From Diphasiastrum complanatum (lineage: Eukaryota; Streptophyta; Lycopodiopsida; Lycopodiales; Lycopodiaceae): 64,000 bases of DNA. The notes beneath the pieces were generated by a model. That model made no database searches, was not told the DNA's origin, and worked only from the letters and a program-made list of their open reading frames with translations. This document shows, in pieces, positions 1 through 11,161 of the stretch. The position numbers were made by a program, and so were the translations under genes. The first letter of the stretch is position 1, and each line of letters begins with the position of its first letter. Location of the stretch: assembly GCA_029204225.1 (NCBI GenBank), contig CM055101.1, positions 29,809,975-29,873,974 on the forward strand, in the 5' to 3' direction.

Positions 1-378
1 TAGAGGATCAATACATTCCTCATCGAACAAGGATTCAAACCAAGCATTGCTGATTGCAACGTCTATTCCAAGTCAGTGTAGCAATCCTTCATCATCATCA
101 TCCTATACGTGGATGATATGTTGCTTTTTAGCAACAATACCAATTTGGTCAAGGATTCTAAGCAGATGTTGTTTTTAAAGTTTGACATGACTGATCTGGT
201 CAAAGCTCACTTCTGTCTGGGCATTCAGATCCACAGAGACAGAGCGAGACAACTGATTTACACCACTCAACAAAGGTATCATCACAATGTTCTTAACATA
301 TACAATCTAATGAACTATAAGTTAGCTCACTCATCGATGGATCCAGGCTTGCATTTTTCGAAGTACCAATGTCCCTAG
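1..378 (+). pseudogene. Copia reverse transcriptase fragment (C-terminal part)
   Basis: The translation carries the reverse transcriptase catalytic box YVDD followed by a hydrophobic run, then the typical Copia downstream stretch (LGIQIHRDR..L and QQRYHHNVL). In Ty1/Copia elements this region is the palm of the enzyme that copies element RNA into DNA in the virus-like particle. The frame is broken by a stop just before the YVDD segment (near 78-80) and ends at a stop at 376-378, so it cannot make enzyme. It enters from outside the window and leads into an RNase H remnant and an LTR, giving the expected order of a 3' element end. Family assignment to Copia is firm; the lineage is not resolved. 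Confidence 0.85.
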
Positions 379-489
379 ACCAAGCAAGAAGAGGAGTAGA
401 TGAGAGAATATCCTTATCGCTCCTCAATCTATTAAGAAAGCGTTTTGGTTGAGAAATTTATTGTTAGACATTAATCTATATCAGTATAG

Positions 490-749
490 CCCTACAATCT
501 TATTCTGTGATGATTAAAGTGCTATTGCCTTATCGGCCAACCCTAACTTTCACCCTAGGAGTAAGCACATTGAAATCAGATATCACTACATTAGGGGCAA
601 GGTTCTTAGCAAGGAGATGAGCTTAATGTACTGCAGAACGCAGGACATGGTTGTAGATATTTTCACAAAAGCATTAAGTGTTAATGCACATAAAAAATTT
701 TGTGCATTGCTTAGTCTGAAGAACATGGCATTCACGGATCCAGATTAAG
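490..749 (+). pseudogene. Copia RNase H C-terminal remnant
   Basis: Reading from about 503 gives D-D-(stop)-S-A-I-A-L-S followed by N-P-x-F-H-P-R-S-K-H-I-E-I-R-Y-H-Y-I-R, then D-I-F-T-K-A-L. These are hallmarks of the end of Copia RNase H, which degrades the RNA strand during reverse transcription. One stop is visible near 509-511, and the stretch 379-490 between it and the RT piece is degraded. The coding trace ends at a stop at 747-749, directly before a purine-rich tract (AAGGGTGGG) and an LTR-like start. This is the 3' end of the element that begins left of the window. Confidence 0.8.
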
Positions 750-755
750 GGTGGG

Positions 756-1385
756 TGTTGTATTTATCTCCTCTACTCTCCTAAATTCCATTTTAATCTG
801 CCTCCATTCATGCTGGTTTTTTACTCATGTTGTCGCACAGTCTGCATATTTACATGTAAAATAAGACTAACGAATAAAACACGACTATTTGCATAAATAC
901 AAGTAAATTCTCACAGATGAAGAAAAGGAAAAAAAAAACGCGACACTGTGTTTTTACACGCGTTTTGTGACAGGCGAAAAAGGCGACACTGCCTTACAAA
1001 ATGCCAAAGGTGCCCTAGGAAGCGAAGGCACCCTGTAAATCAAACCCTAAGGCATTTTGTCAAAGTGACGCATTTTTCAAATCTTCACCAACGTTCATTT
1101 CAGCAAAAGCTGATGTCACGGCCTTCTCACGCTCATCCCATGCAACTATGCAATCAGAATTGACAACAACAGCAGCCACCCACGATCTCCTACAGACAGC
1201 ACATCCACTTTGTACTTTTTTCTTCTGCACACCTGTAAAAAGATGTATATATATGCTGGATACCACTTGCGTATCTATAGAGTGTGTGTAAAATATTAGC
1301 ATCAAAAGATTATCAAAGATAGATGAAGTAGATGCCTTGTGCATTGATTCTTTATTTGTTTAGTAATAGGTTCATTCCTTTACAG
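756..1385 (+). mobile_element. Probable 3' LTR of the left-edge Copia element
   Basis: The sequence begins TGTTGTATTT immediately after a polypurine tract, as expected for the first base of a 3' LTR. It contains TATA-like sequence around 1246-1254. I place the right end provisionally at TTTACA (1380-1385), which gives a TG...CA pair and about 630 bp. No second copy is present here to fix the end, so only the left boundary is well supported. Small open frames inside it have no recognisable protein. Confidence 0.4.
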
Positions 1386-1580
1386 ATTGAATTAGTTTTG
1401 TAGAGCATGCGGTTTTGTTCGCTATTGTCTTGTGCTCTACCGCATCATTGACATGTATATTTTGCTATATTTAATCTGATAACAGCTCGTTTGTTTTGCA
1501 TTGACATTAGTGTCATATTGCTATGCTTATTTTCATTCTGTCTGACTTTCTTGTTGCTCAATCTGGTAATCTGTTCTTGG

Positions 1581-1735
1581 CGAGTAATTATTAATCTAGT
1601 TGTTGACGACTAATATTTAGTCTTGCCTTTCGCGAATCATTCACGACTGATTATTAGTCGAGCTCTGTGTAGCTCTTTCGCGAATCATTCACGACTAATA
1701 ATTTGTCTAGCTACTCGCGACAAATTATGCTTCTA
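1581..1735. repeat. Cluster of 22-bp direct repeats and short palindromes (TTTCGCGAATCATTCACGAC type)
   Basis: A 22-bp sequence occurs identically at 1627-1648 and 1675-1696, 48 bp apart. Each is followed by a CGACT..ATTA..AGTCG-like inverted segment. An upstream palindrome, GACTAA-TAT-TTAGTC, lies at 1608-1622. The motif ACGACTAAT/ATTAGTCG recurs several times on both strands. The function is unknown. Confidence 0.6.
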
Positions 1736-2100
1736 ATGTTTTGTTAATGCTTGGCTACGTAATTAGAACGACCATGATTTCTATCACTAACATTCTGTTC
1801 GTTCTGATAGATGTAGTCATGCTTAGGGAAGAAGTTATATAGCTCACTGCACTACACATGAACACATTCCATTCGAGTTCGTTTCTTGTTCGAGTTTTCG
1901 AGTTCGTTTCTTTTCATGTTCGTTTTCTTTTTGAGCTATTTTCGTCTCTCATACTCACACACTCTTCTTCCAACAAGAAGAACATTATTAAACATAAAGC
2001 CCGATATTGCTTCATCTTAATGCTAGATCAATTTTATGTCTATCACTCGAGCTCGAGCTTGATGTCTAACATGCAAATTTAGCTTTCATCAATTGAAATT
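1736..2100. other. No recognisable gene
   Basis: AT-rich sequence. A 74-codon frame at 1858-2082 is rich in Ser, Phe and His with no domain and is probably chance. 1386-1580 is likewise featureless. Confidence 0.5.
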
Positions 2101-3380
2101 GCTCATTGTGTGATCAAAATCAACAATGTCAAGTTTAGGATATTCAAATTACTATAGTTCGGTCTCTTTTCGATGAAATAGACCTCTATCACTTGAGATA
2201 GCTCAAATTTGGTTTTGTTCACCCGAGATAGCTTGATTTTGGATCGTATCATTCAAGATTATCATTGAGTGATCAAATTCATGGAACCTTGTAACTGGCT
2301 CAAACTTGAACCACATCATACAAGATAGTTTGATTTCGGTTCCAAACATGTGATTTTAATCACTTGAGACTTAAATTTGTTTTTTATCACTCACGATAGC
2401 CTGACATTGGTCCTTATCCTCAAGATGACTCATTAGTTGATTGAATATGATAAATCTTAAGTTTTGGACATTTAGATGGCTCATTAAAGTCTATGTCTGA
2501 AATGTAGTTTTGGTCCGTAGCATATGACAAAGCTCATCTAGTGATATAGTTTGGCCAACCTTGAGTGTGAGACATTTGAATTGCTCTAGTCCAATCCCTT
2601 ACTAAAATTGATTCCTACAACCTGATATAGCTCCAATTTGACATCTATCACTTGATGCCTATGTTGTAAGATATCTTGATTTTGACCCTTGTCAATCAAC
2701 ATAACTTATTTAGAGATTAAAATTGACCATTTGCAACTTTTTTTTTGTGTATCAATGCATTTAATCCATATCACTACAAATGGCTCCATTTTTTTTTCTA
2801 TCACTCAAGATAGTTTGATTTTGGCCCTTATCATCGAATATTGCTAGATGGAATCCTAGGAATTCCAAGTTTGCAACATTCAGACTTGTCCAACTATATG
2901 CATATTACCCAAGAAAATTTGATTTTGATGCTTGACATATCCCATTGAGTGATTGAAATCAAGATTGCACATCAAGTAATCAAACTTAAGAACCATCAAG
3001 TTTTAGAAATTCAGATGTCGCAAATTTCATGCGTATCTTTGAGGTCTAAGCTTGAATTTGATTCACTTTGATGCCTACGTTGCAATATAATTTTGATATT
3101 TTTTTTTTGACATGTATTATTCAATGATTGATTTTAACAAATATTGAGTTTAGGAATTTCAAATTGCTCGGTCTGAATTGTATCAGTAAAGACACCTTGT
3201 TTTTTGTTGATTGATCTTCAGAAACTTCGAGTTTTGAAAAATTAGAATGCCCAAATTCTATGCATGCCACATGAGATAGCTTCAGTTTAATGCCAAAATT
3301 GTATCTTGGATCTTTGTGAGCTCATTGAGTGATTGAATTATATTGGCAGATTCGTTGAAGTCAAACCTTGTCCCATAAGA
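2100..3380. repeat. Decayed dispersed/tandem repeat, phrase 'ATCACTTGAGATAGCTTGAT'
   Basis: The phrase ATCACT(T/C)GAGATAGCT(T/C)(G/A)A and its relatives (GAGTGATTGAA, TTTAGGA(C)ATTCAAATTGCT) recur every few dozen bases over more than 1 kb. Copies are heavily diverged. The last part (about 3010-3345) aligns with two better-preserved copies at 5110-5625 and 5738-6255. No coding signal. Confidence 0.6.
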
Positions 3381-3489
3381 GGCTCAAAGTTCAGTGGCGA
3401 CACTAGATGGCCCGGCCATGGCTTCTTGCATGTGCAAGCCCATGTGCCGGTGTGCTAGGAATTAACTAGCTAGAAAAAAGGCAATCTAA

Positions 3490-3792
3490 TGTTGAAACCT
3501 TGTATTGGGTGGTGTTATAATAAATGTTCTTGAGAACCCCTCAATCTTGAGTTATCAAGCCCTCAAAATATTTTGAGACGTGGACGACAATTTTCCAAGT
3601 GGCATTTGTAACTCAATTTTAAGAACATGTTACTTAGGTCACAAGAGGCAATTGTACTTAATTAATTAGCATGTTGCCACATCTGCACCACCTAGGCGAA
3701 CCCAAGATGCCTATAAATAGGCAAGTGAGTACACTTTGTAATGAATCAATACAATTTTGAATAGTGAGAACTCTACTCAATTTTGGTGTTAC

Positions 3793-3881
<89 letters not shown>

Positions 3882-4075
3882 TGAATAGTATCATTTAAAT
3901 CCTTCATTCCTTGTTTTTTATGTGTTTCTATAGTTTCGTAATCTTTCTTTCCATAGTTTCTTGGTTTAGGGTTGCTGGTTTCTTGAAGGGTTGATTTGTC
4001 GGTTTCATTGCAAGCCTAGGGCACAAACTCGGTAGGAGCTTGGCGGGTGAGGGTAGAACTTACTATACTACAACA
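3490..4075 (+). mobile_element. Candidate solo LTR interrupting the repeat field
   Basis: The block begins TGTTGAAACC and can end CTACAACA, a TG...CA pair. It has a good core promoter (CCTATAAATAGGC at about 3709-3721) and a downstream poly-A-like region (ATGAATCAATACA). The older repeat units on either side (ending about 3360 and resuming about 4130) suggest that 3.38-4.13 kb is inserted sequence. No matching target-site duplication is seen at these exact ends, so the limits are tentative. A long TC tract lies inside. Confidence 0.45.
3796..3879 (+). repeat. (TC)n microsatellite, about 84 bp
   Basis: Uninterrupted TC dinucleotides inside the candidate LTR. The polar repeat protein readable on the minus strand here is an artefact of the dinucleotide. 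Confidence 0.95.
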
Positions 4076-4129
4076 GGATGAGATGAGTGGTTGAGCAAGG
4101 AGAAGAATGGATTCTGACATGAACTAGAA

Positions 4130-5100
4130 TCTGCTAACAAATTCAAGATTGCACATTAAGTAATCAAAGTTAAGAACTATCAAGTTATAGAAACTTAGAT
4201 GTCAGAAATTTCATGCATATTTCGAGTCTGGAGTTTGAATTTGATGACTGGTACATAATGTTGGTCATCACTTGTCATATCGAAGTGACTAATCTAATCT
4301 GATGAAATTGAACATTGTTACTTAATAGATGACTCTTGCAACTAGATTTGTGTGGGGGAAAGTTGGTTGAATGGTCTAAAAGTCTTCGAATGACACAACA
4401 ACAATGAATCTAGATGGAATCTGACAAAAGGCCAAATGTACATTCATATACCACTTGCATGTGAAAGGAATTAATTGGAGTTGAGATATTGTTACAAGAC
4501 TAACAAAAATATTGTATGTACATAAAACCCTTACAACAAATCAGCTAATTAAGCACATCTTATGAAATCATCCACATATGTAAGAGCATAGAGGGGTACA
4601 ATTATTGTAATAGAAAGACCACCAAAGTGCAATGATAGTGGATTGAGAGTGGGGATGGAAGCTCCAAAGTCCAAGCTCCTTCTCCTATCATGGATACACT
4701 CAAAAAAAGTGTGAGGGAGGGTGTACTTCTCCTTTTTTATGGTTTGGTATGAAGAGAGTGAAATGTTGCATGAGTAGGGAGTTGAGTGACAATTTCATGG
4801 GAGGGGAGGGGTGATAGATACAACTAGAATTTGATGGCTATCACTCAAGGTAGATGTAGTTTGATCCTTAAGCTACAAGATAGCCTAGTTTTGACGCATT
4901 ATCATATGATACACCACAAATTTGACGTTTATGATAAATTGGATGCTCATAAAGTGATAAACTTTTGATGCCCAATATGTGATTTGATGTTTGATCACAC
5001 ATGGCACAAGTTGGTAGATCTTGACACTCTACAGTTTGTTGGATCCACCTTGTTGTGGCCAGAGTGGGTCAGGTTACCCTAGAGAATTCGATTTTTGATG
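4130..5100. repeat. Continuation of decayed repeat with an unassigned block
   Basis: 4140-4215 repeats the 2960-3030 phrase (CAAGATTGCACATTAAGTAA and what follows). 4337-4830 is different, partly purine-rich sequence flanked by CAACTAGAtTT / CAACTAGAaTT. It could be an insertion, but I see no inverted ends. No gene is visible. Confidence 0.4.
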
Positions 5101-6260
5101 CTTGACATGTAGTTTTGAACTCCATCAGTTGAGATATCTCATCGAGTCATGTAATTTGGATTTTTTTGAGTTTAGGAAATTCAAAATGCTCAAAGTCAGC
5201 TCCTTTTTGGTGAACTTGACCATCATTCAATGCATCTTAGATTTAATGTTTGTCACTTCAAACTTCTTCACTTTGATGCCTATGTGACAATATATTCTTG
5301 ATAAATTTTCTTTAACATGGATTATTCAATGATAATATTGATTTTAGGACTTTTAAATTGCTCTATCTCAATATGTTAAGGATGGAATTGATCCTTATCA
5401 CTTTGAGATAGCTTAAATTGAATTCTGTCACTTTAGACAACTTGTTTTTGGCCCATATCACTCTAGATTGCTCACTTACAATTAATTGAGCTTGAGAAAC
5501 TTTGAATTTTGAAAATGTAGGTAGCCAAATTTTATGTATATCACTTGAGATAGCTTGAGTTAATGCCAAACTTGTAGTTTGGATCTTTATCAATTGACAA
5601 ATTTTATTGAGTGATTGAAATCAAGATTGCACGTTAAGTAATCAAAGTCGACAGATCTTACTGAGTGATTGAAATCAAGATTGCATGCTGAGTAGTCTCA
5701 AAAATTAAGATATCACATATTTCATGCGTATCTCATTTTCGTCTATATCACTTGACATAGCACAATGAGTGATCTAATCTAATGAAGCATTTTTTAGTTT
5801 AGGACATTCAAATTGCTCAAGTTCAATTCCTTTTTGATGAACTTGACCCATGTCACTCGATGTCTCTCAGATTTAATGTCTGTCACTTTCGATACCTTTA
5901 CTTTGATGCCTATGTTGCAATATAGCTTTGATACTCTTTCTTTGACATGGATTATTCAATGATTGAATTCTAACAATATTGAGTCTAGGAGTTTAGATTG
6001 CTAGATTTCAATATGTTAAGGATGGAATTGATCCTTATCACTTGAGACAACATAAATTTGATTTATATCACTAAAGACAACTTGTTTTTGGCTCATATCA
6101 AACTAGATTGCTCAATAATTGATTGAGCTTGAGAAACTTTGAGTTTTGAAAAATGTAGATGCCCAAATTCGATGTATATCAATTGAGATAGCTTGAGTTT
6201 AATGCCAAACTTGTATAAGTGATCTTTATCAGTTGACATATCTCAATGAGTGACTGTGAC
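5100..6260. repeat. Tandem duplication of a ~0.5 kb unit (5110-5625 and 5738-6255)
   Basis: The two segments run in parallel through many shared phrases: CACTTTGATGCCTATGT, TGGATTATTCAATGAT, a long AATATGTTAAGGATGGAATT stretch, and GAGCTTGAGAAACTTTGA. The spacing is about 630 bp. A third, older copy lies at 3010-3345. Between the copies, CAAGATTGCA.G..GAGT repeats twice. No open reading frame is conserved, so this looks like noncoding satellite-like DNA. Confidence 0.7.
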
Positions 6261-6585
6261 ACATCTATAAAAATAGAACTAGAGCAATACCTCAATATCA
6301 TGAGCGATCGTCAGACTTGATCATGCACATATGTTTTGTGTCCTTCAATAGACCATAGGTCGTTTTGAGGGGAAAAGTCTGTAGGAGTCAATGACATTGC
6401 AGGGAGAATCTATGGGATATCAGCTAAGCATAAAAACAAGGATTGGGTGGAGGTCCCTAAGCAAATAAAAAAGCATCAGTCTCTAGGCATAATGTGAGGC
6501 TATAGTGACTGATTTTAATGCAGAAGGAATATTTAAGAAGTTTAGACGTGAAGGCATTTAGTGGAGCTTCAAGTACATGAGTTTT
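6260..6585. other. No recognisable gene
   Basis: Sequence distinct from the repeat field to the left. It lies downstream (minus sense) of the histone pseudogene and could be its 3' flank. No polyadenylate run is seen on the minus strand. Confidence 0.4.
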
Positions 6586-6589
6586 TTAC

Positions 6590-7019
6590 CTACAAAGAGC
6601 CAAAAGCAAATAAGAAATGTGGGTTGACAAAAGGCAATCCAAGTCTCTCACAGAAGTACATGGTTGTCTGCACAAAATTGTGAAGGTCACCCTCTTGGCA
6701 TGGACAGTTGCAACAACAGTATCTGAAAAAAATTTCACCTGGAAATCCTCATATGTTGTGTGCAGCGCCTCAATTACCATTACCGTCCATCTCACATCCG
6801 CAGATAGACTTCTTGTAATGTCTCTGATGGACCTTTGTATGTGAGATTTTGGAATCAGAATTATTTGTCTTTTAAAGCTTCCGAATATCCTTGAGCCAGG
6901 GTGGGTCTCTTCTTCTGCCCCTTGGCCTAGGAGGAGGTGGTGGTTGTGGTCCCCTGACCCGCACCTGAAATTGGTATTCCACCTGAATGCCCTCGTGTTG
7001 TCTGCTTGGTCCACGCCAT
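6590..7019 (-). pseudogene. CENH3-like (centromeric histone H3) processed pseudogene
   Basis: From an ATG at 7019 (complement), the protein starts M-A-W-T-K-Q-T-T-R-G, matching the H3 N-terminus (M-A-R-T-K-Q-T-A-R-K). After a stop and a frame change comes P-R-G-R-R-R and L-K-D-I-R-K-L, then in a third frame L-I-P-K-S-H, I-R-D-I-T-R, R-W-T and E-D-F, F-F-S-D, and V-H-A-K-R-V-T (about 6685-6702). R-W-T after the loop and E-D/F-S-D in helix 2 are CENH3-like; canonical H3 has R-F-Q-S-S and E-A-Y/F-E-D. CENH3 replaces H3 in centromeric nucleosomes. The whole fold fits in about 430 bp with no room for introns, whereas plant CENH3 genes normally have several, so a retrocopy is inferred. At least two frame changes and internal stops make it nonfunctional. 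Alternative: a retrocopy of another divergent H3. Confidence 0.75.
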
Positions 7020-7386
7020 TACTATGAAGTAGCGGATCAGCGTGCGATAATGTTGATTTCAGGATCAGACCTTAGGTCGGACGCGTCGAAGCGATACCTG
7101 AGCTCAACAAATTAGTTAGCTAGTAGCGGATGGGTGCGAGCGTGTAGTAACGGATTGAAGGAAGTTGTTTTCAAGCGCGCTGAATCGATATCACATGGAT
7201 GCAAATAACTATAAGCAAAAGAATTTCAGTGTCATCGATCAGTATATATAGAGAAAATAAAAAATGATTGCAAACGTGGTGATTTGGATATCCGAGGCTC
7301 AGACTACGATGATGATTACCCAGAGGCTTGTCAATCAAATCAATCTAAATATCCATCAGTCATGAAAATGATTAGTCCATATCGAA
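7020..7386. other. No recognisable gene; possible 5' flank of the CENH3 copy
   Basis: Slightly more GC-rich than its surroundings, with repeated AGTAGCGGAT and AACGGATTGAAG-like words. No domain or RNA gene is visible. Confidence 0.4.
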
Positions 7387-7716
7387 TTAACCAGAAATAA
7401 TTTCAAATAAAGAATGGTCACATCTACAATTAATACTAAAAAACAAATTCATAATGTAGCAATGCTTCATGCAATAAAGACATGGATGTTTTGATGTTGC
7501 CCCATGAGAGACATTATACATACATTTTAATGTTTTCAAATCCCCTGCAAGGTGCCATTGAATTTGAAAACTTCCATGGTTTTCGATTGTAAATTTCTCA
7601 CCCTCCAAATGTCTCTTTATAATCTCGTCATAATTTGTTCTTGAAAATATCCATGATAATATTTTATGGTCCTCTTTCAAGACCTGTAGAAAAATAAGTA
7701 ATGCATGACATGTCAA
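7387..7716 (-). pseudogene. Fragment of an unidentified repeated protein (WHLAGDLKTLKCM region)
   Basis: The reading frame holds W-H-L-A-G-D-L-K-T-L-K-C-M followed by S-K-H-P-C-L-Y-C, a tryptophan/aspartate core followed by a C-x2-C pair. I do not recognise a characterised family. The pattern loosely resembles transposon-associated proteins that carry a D-L-K...C-x2-C block, but this is an impression only. A second, more decayed copy on the same strand at about 53,545-53,710 translates to the same W-H-L-A-x-D-L-K-x-L-K-C-M order, so the sequence is repetitive. That favours a mobile-element origin. The start is unsupported and the piece may be an exon-like fragment. Confidence 0.45.
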
Positions 7717-7970
7717 TAAAAACTGGCAAGGTATGAATTGTTAATATAGATATTCTAAATGAAAATTGAAATATATGACTGGAATGCCGCCAACTACCAT
7801 ATGTGATTTTCCGATTGAACATTAAACGTTCGATCATCTGTATTTGAAATTTCGTTCATCAAAGTGACACTCACATATTCCAACTTCTGACCCTTGTTGA
7901 TTTCAGATTCATCCAATTTTATTACAATAATGATCTTTCCATTTACTTGATGTTCATCTAGTTTATAGGA

Positions 7971-8174
7971 TCAAATAATGTATTTTAGAATATTTTCAAT
8001 ATCAAAGAAAATATTATTGCAATCGTTGTAATTGAGCTCACCATATTCTGACTTATATAATTCAGTTATATGAAGTGGTTGGCCAACTACTTTGAACATA
8101 TGGTCATTATAAAAATTTCTAGCTAATCTTACCTGATATGGACGCGGAAGATTAATTTTCTTCATGCTAAGCAT
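7971..8174 (-). pseudogene. Unidentified short reading frame next to the repeated protein fragment
   Basis: 67 codons containing P-R-P-Y-Q-V-R-L-A-R-N-F-Y and L-H-I-T-E-L-Y-K-S-E-Y-G-E-L, a protein-like composition with an acidic, aromatic C-terminus. It lies upstream on the same strand as the 7387-7716 frame and may be part of the same decayed gene. The Copia insertion at about 8166 truncates it at its start. No function can be given. Confidence 0.3.
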
Positions 8175-9659
8175 AGCACATGGGACTTAGTAGAACCACC
8201 AGTTGGCAAGAAACCCATTGGTTGCAAATGAGTATACAGAACTAAGTACCATGCAGATGGAAGTATAGCAAAGCACAAAGCAAGATTGGTGATCAAAGGG
8301 TACGCACAAAATAAAGGCATTGACTATAAGGAGACCTTTGCGCCGGTTTGTAAGTGGAATACTCTACGTCTACTTATTGCTTTAGCTTCACATTTTGGTT
8401 GGCCTTTGCATCAGATGGATGTGAAATCTGCTTTTCTAAATGGTGAGTTAGAAGAAGAAGTGTTCATGGATCAACCTGAAGGCTTTGTAATGAAAGCACA
8501 GGAAAATAAAGGATGTCGCTTGAAGAAAGCGCTTTATGGTCTTAAACAAGCACCACGTGCGTGGTATAGCAGGATTGATGCCTACTTTCATTCAAAGGGG
8601 ATGGTGAGAACACATTCTGATCCAAATCTATATGTCTTATGCTTTGATGGTATGGTTGCTTTGATTGCTCTTTATGTTGATGACTTGATAATCAAGAGAT
8701 GATAGACATGATCAAGAAAGACCTCATGGAACAATTTGAGATGACGGAGCTCAGCCTGATGCATTACTGCCTTGGAGTAGAAGTGTGGCAAAAAGGACAT
8801 GAAGTGGGTTTAACACAGGTGAAGTATGTCAAAGAGTTGCTACAAAGGTTCAGGTTGCAGGATTGCAAACCAGTAAACACTCCTATTGAACCAGGTAAAA
8901 GGCTTTCTAAGCTTGATGAATCACAGTCATTTGATGCTATGCTATATAGACAGTTAGTAGAGAGGTTGATTTACCTTACCACAACTAGACCAGATATATG
9001 CTATGCTGTTGGCATTGTAAGTCAGTTTATGGTAGCACCTACAGAAATGCATTGGAAAGCAGCTAAACGCATTTTGCGTTATGTGAAAGGCACATAAGAG
9101 TATGGCTTGATTTACAGGAAGCATGATGGTTTACCTAAGTTGTGTGGCTATGTGGATGTGGACTGGGGAGCTGACTATGATGATCGTAGATCCACCGCAG
9201 GATATATATTCCAGTTTTGTGGTAATTGCTTTTCCTGGTCTAGTAAGAAGCAAAGTACAATTGCTCTTTCCACCATAGAAGCAGAGTAGCAATGTGTAGT
9301 GCTGCACAAGAAGCTATATGGTTGAGACAAATCTTGGAAGGAATTGGCATGAAGCAGAAAAATCCCACGACTTTACATAGCAACAGTCAGAGTGGCATTC
9401 AGCTAGCAAAGAATCCAGTGTTCCATGCAAGAACTAAACACATTGAGATTCAATATCATTTCATACGTGAGAGGCTGCTGAGTTGTGAAATTCATGTTGT
9501 TCATTGTAGCACAGAAGAACAACTAGCTGATATTTTCACTAAACCACTTATTGGAGAAAAGTTTGATAAGTTTAGATCAAAGCTTTATGTATTTAAAGTT
9601 TGTTGACTTTAAAACTATGTATATGACTGTATAAAAAGTGACTCTACTTTAAGGTAGAG
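8166..9659 (+). pseudogene. Copia family 1, 5'-truncated RT-RNase H copy
   Basis: It aligns closely with 34,517-36,036 of the full element, starting abruptly at GCTAAGCATAG. RT motifs are visible: Q-M-D-V-K-S-A-F-L-N-G, L-Y-G-L-K-Q-A-P-R-A-W and Y-V-D-D-L. RNase H follows with D-V-D-W-G and ends ...A-D-I-F-T-K-P-L. Breaks: a 13-bp deletion right after Y-V-D-D (near 8691) shifts the frame. A TAA at 9095-9097 falls in K-G-T-(stop)-E-Y-G-L, and the same stop is in the full copy. A small deletion near 9288 shifts the frame again. The RNase H residue in H-S-D-S is N here (H-S-N-S). It reads directly into its own 3' LTR. Confidence 0.92.
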
Positions 9660-9935
9660 AGTTAGAATTAAAGTTAGAATCACTATGTCACTGTACTGTG
9701 GGTCCTATCAGTGGATAAGGATCAGTTGGCCTCACCACGAGGCAAGTCGATGGGACACGCGTCCCGCCAACGGCAACCTGGGTCATGCATGGGTTGCCTG
9801 AGTGAACAACTATATGTACAGTGTAATTTCATTTTGAAAAATACAGTTGCTATGTGAGCTTGCTGAGGAGAGTGATTTTCTATCTATGTTACTGTGTAGC
9901 ATGATCTGTGTTCCTGTGCAAAGCAAATTCTAAGT
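9660..9935 (+). mobile_element. Family 1 LTR (3' LTR of truncated copy)
   Basis: It begins AGTTAGAATT after a purine tract (AAGGTAGAG) and ends AAATTCTAAGT, the same termini as the LTRs at 30,261 and 36,037. About 276 bp. The three inner hairpins are recognisable, although one arm base of the first is changed (CCTCACCACGAGG). Confidence 0.9.
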
Positions 9936-11160
9936 AAAACATCCTTAGAAATGTGAACTTTATTTGACTCAGGAATGTAACACATATAATTGTGATGCCA
10001 TGTATTTGCTAAATAACAAATATCTACTCAAATATGGCAAAATATACTCAAATGTGAAAATATGCGCTGGACAATTATATATTATGAAGAGGCCCATATC
10101 ATTTTTTGGGATATAATGGTTAAAGACTTGTCTTGAACTAAAGGACAAGACCTCCAGAAGTGAAACGATGCCTGGAACAACCTTAATCAAGTCACTTACA
10201 CAAATCGATCGCCATATTAAACTAGAGTAATTTAAACTCCTAGTTAAATATACCTTTAAAGGTATATTGTGCATACATTAAAGCTATTGGATCGATGCAC
10301 CTTTAATCTTTAGAGGTGTGTTTGTTTGCTCCGTAGGAAATATATGGAAGACACGATTCAGTCTCACACACTGAGAGAAAGAGTTTATGTATTTGTGAGT
10401 GAAGAAGTGAACAGAGTATTGAAGATTATCTTCTCTGATCTCTGTTCTCCACACTACTAAGTGTGAGTGATTTTGAGTCTACTAGCAATCTCTTATGCAT
10501 TACTTAAATTACTCTTAGGTCAGACAATTGCAATAGTCCATTACAGATGTTGTTGTGTTTCCACAAAGTTGTCTTTAAACTATCTTATTCGTCTGCTCGA
10601 ATCCTTGACTTGACACCTGAATAACGTGTATCTTTGGTATAGTCTTTTACAGTCATTGATAGAAGAGTGTCTACATTTGAAATCGTAGTCCCTACATGAG
10701 GAATTGAGACAAAGATTTGTATCTCTGTTTGTTAACGAATATAAGTTTCTAACATATTCGAGGACTACTCGAGATCTTTAACCCCAAAAGGAATTTAGCT
10801 GTTGAAGACTATTGTCTAGAACTCAAAAATCCAAGATTAAGATTAAATGTTGATTGTTAATACTCGAATACATCGAACATCACTCGAATCCATGTTGACA
10901 ACTTAATCAGACAGAGTGTAGTACATTCATAACTACTCTGATAACATTTCATTTGTAGAACGCATTTCATTTGACTCAATAGAGGAAGATTGTTGTTCAC
11001 ACACACACTATAAAAGTAATACTGGTTATTTATAAAATGTCTGTTTGACAACCATAATAACATTCGACTTCACTACATTCGAATAAGTCAGAACTGTATC
11101 AATCAATCAACTTTAAAGTGCTATCCTCTTAAGGGTCTACATTAAATACTACACAATTCT
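9936..11160. other. No recognisable gene; 22-bp perfect palindrome at 10,247-10,268
   Basis: AT-rich sequence with no domain. 10,247-10,268 is a perfect inverted repeat (arm AATATACCTTT with no spacer). 10,960-11,060 contains CACACACACT and TATAAAAG, which could be an old LTR promoter, but no ends can be set. Open frames on the minus strand here (9,969-10,274 and 10,857-11,063) have no recognisable content. Confidence 0.5.
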
Positions 11161-11161
11161 A

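Noticed and set aside
948-1344. Small overlapping frames on both strands inside the left LTR
   Set aside because: No domain and no conservation; overlapping frames within LTR sequence are expected by chance.
4337-4830. DNA transposon bounded by CAACTAGA direct repeats
   Set aside because: No terminal inverted repeats; the direct repeat is short and AT-rich enough to be chance.
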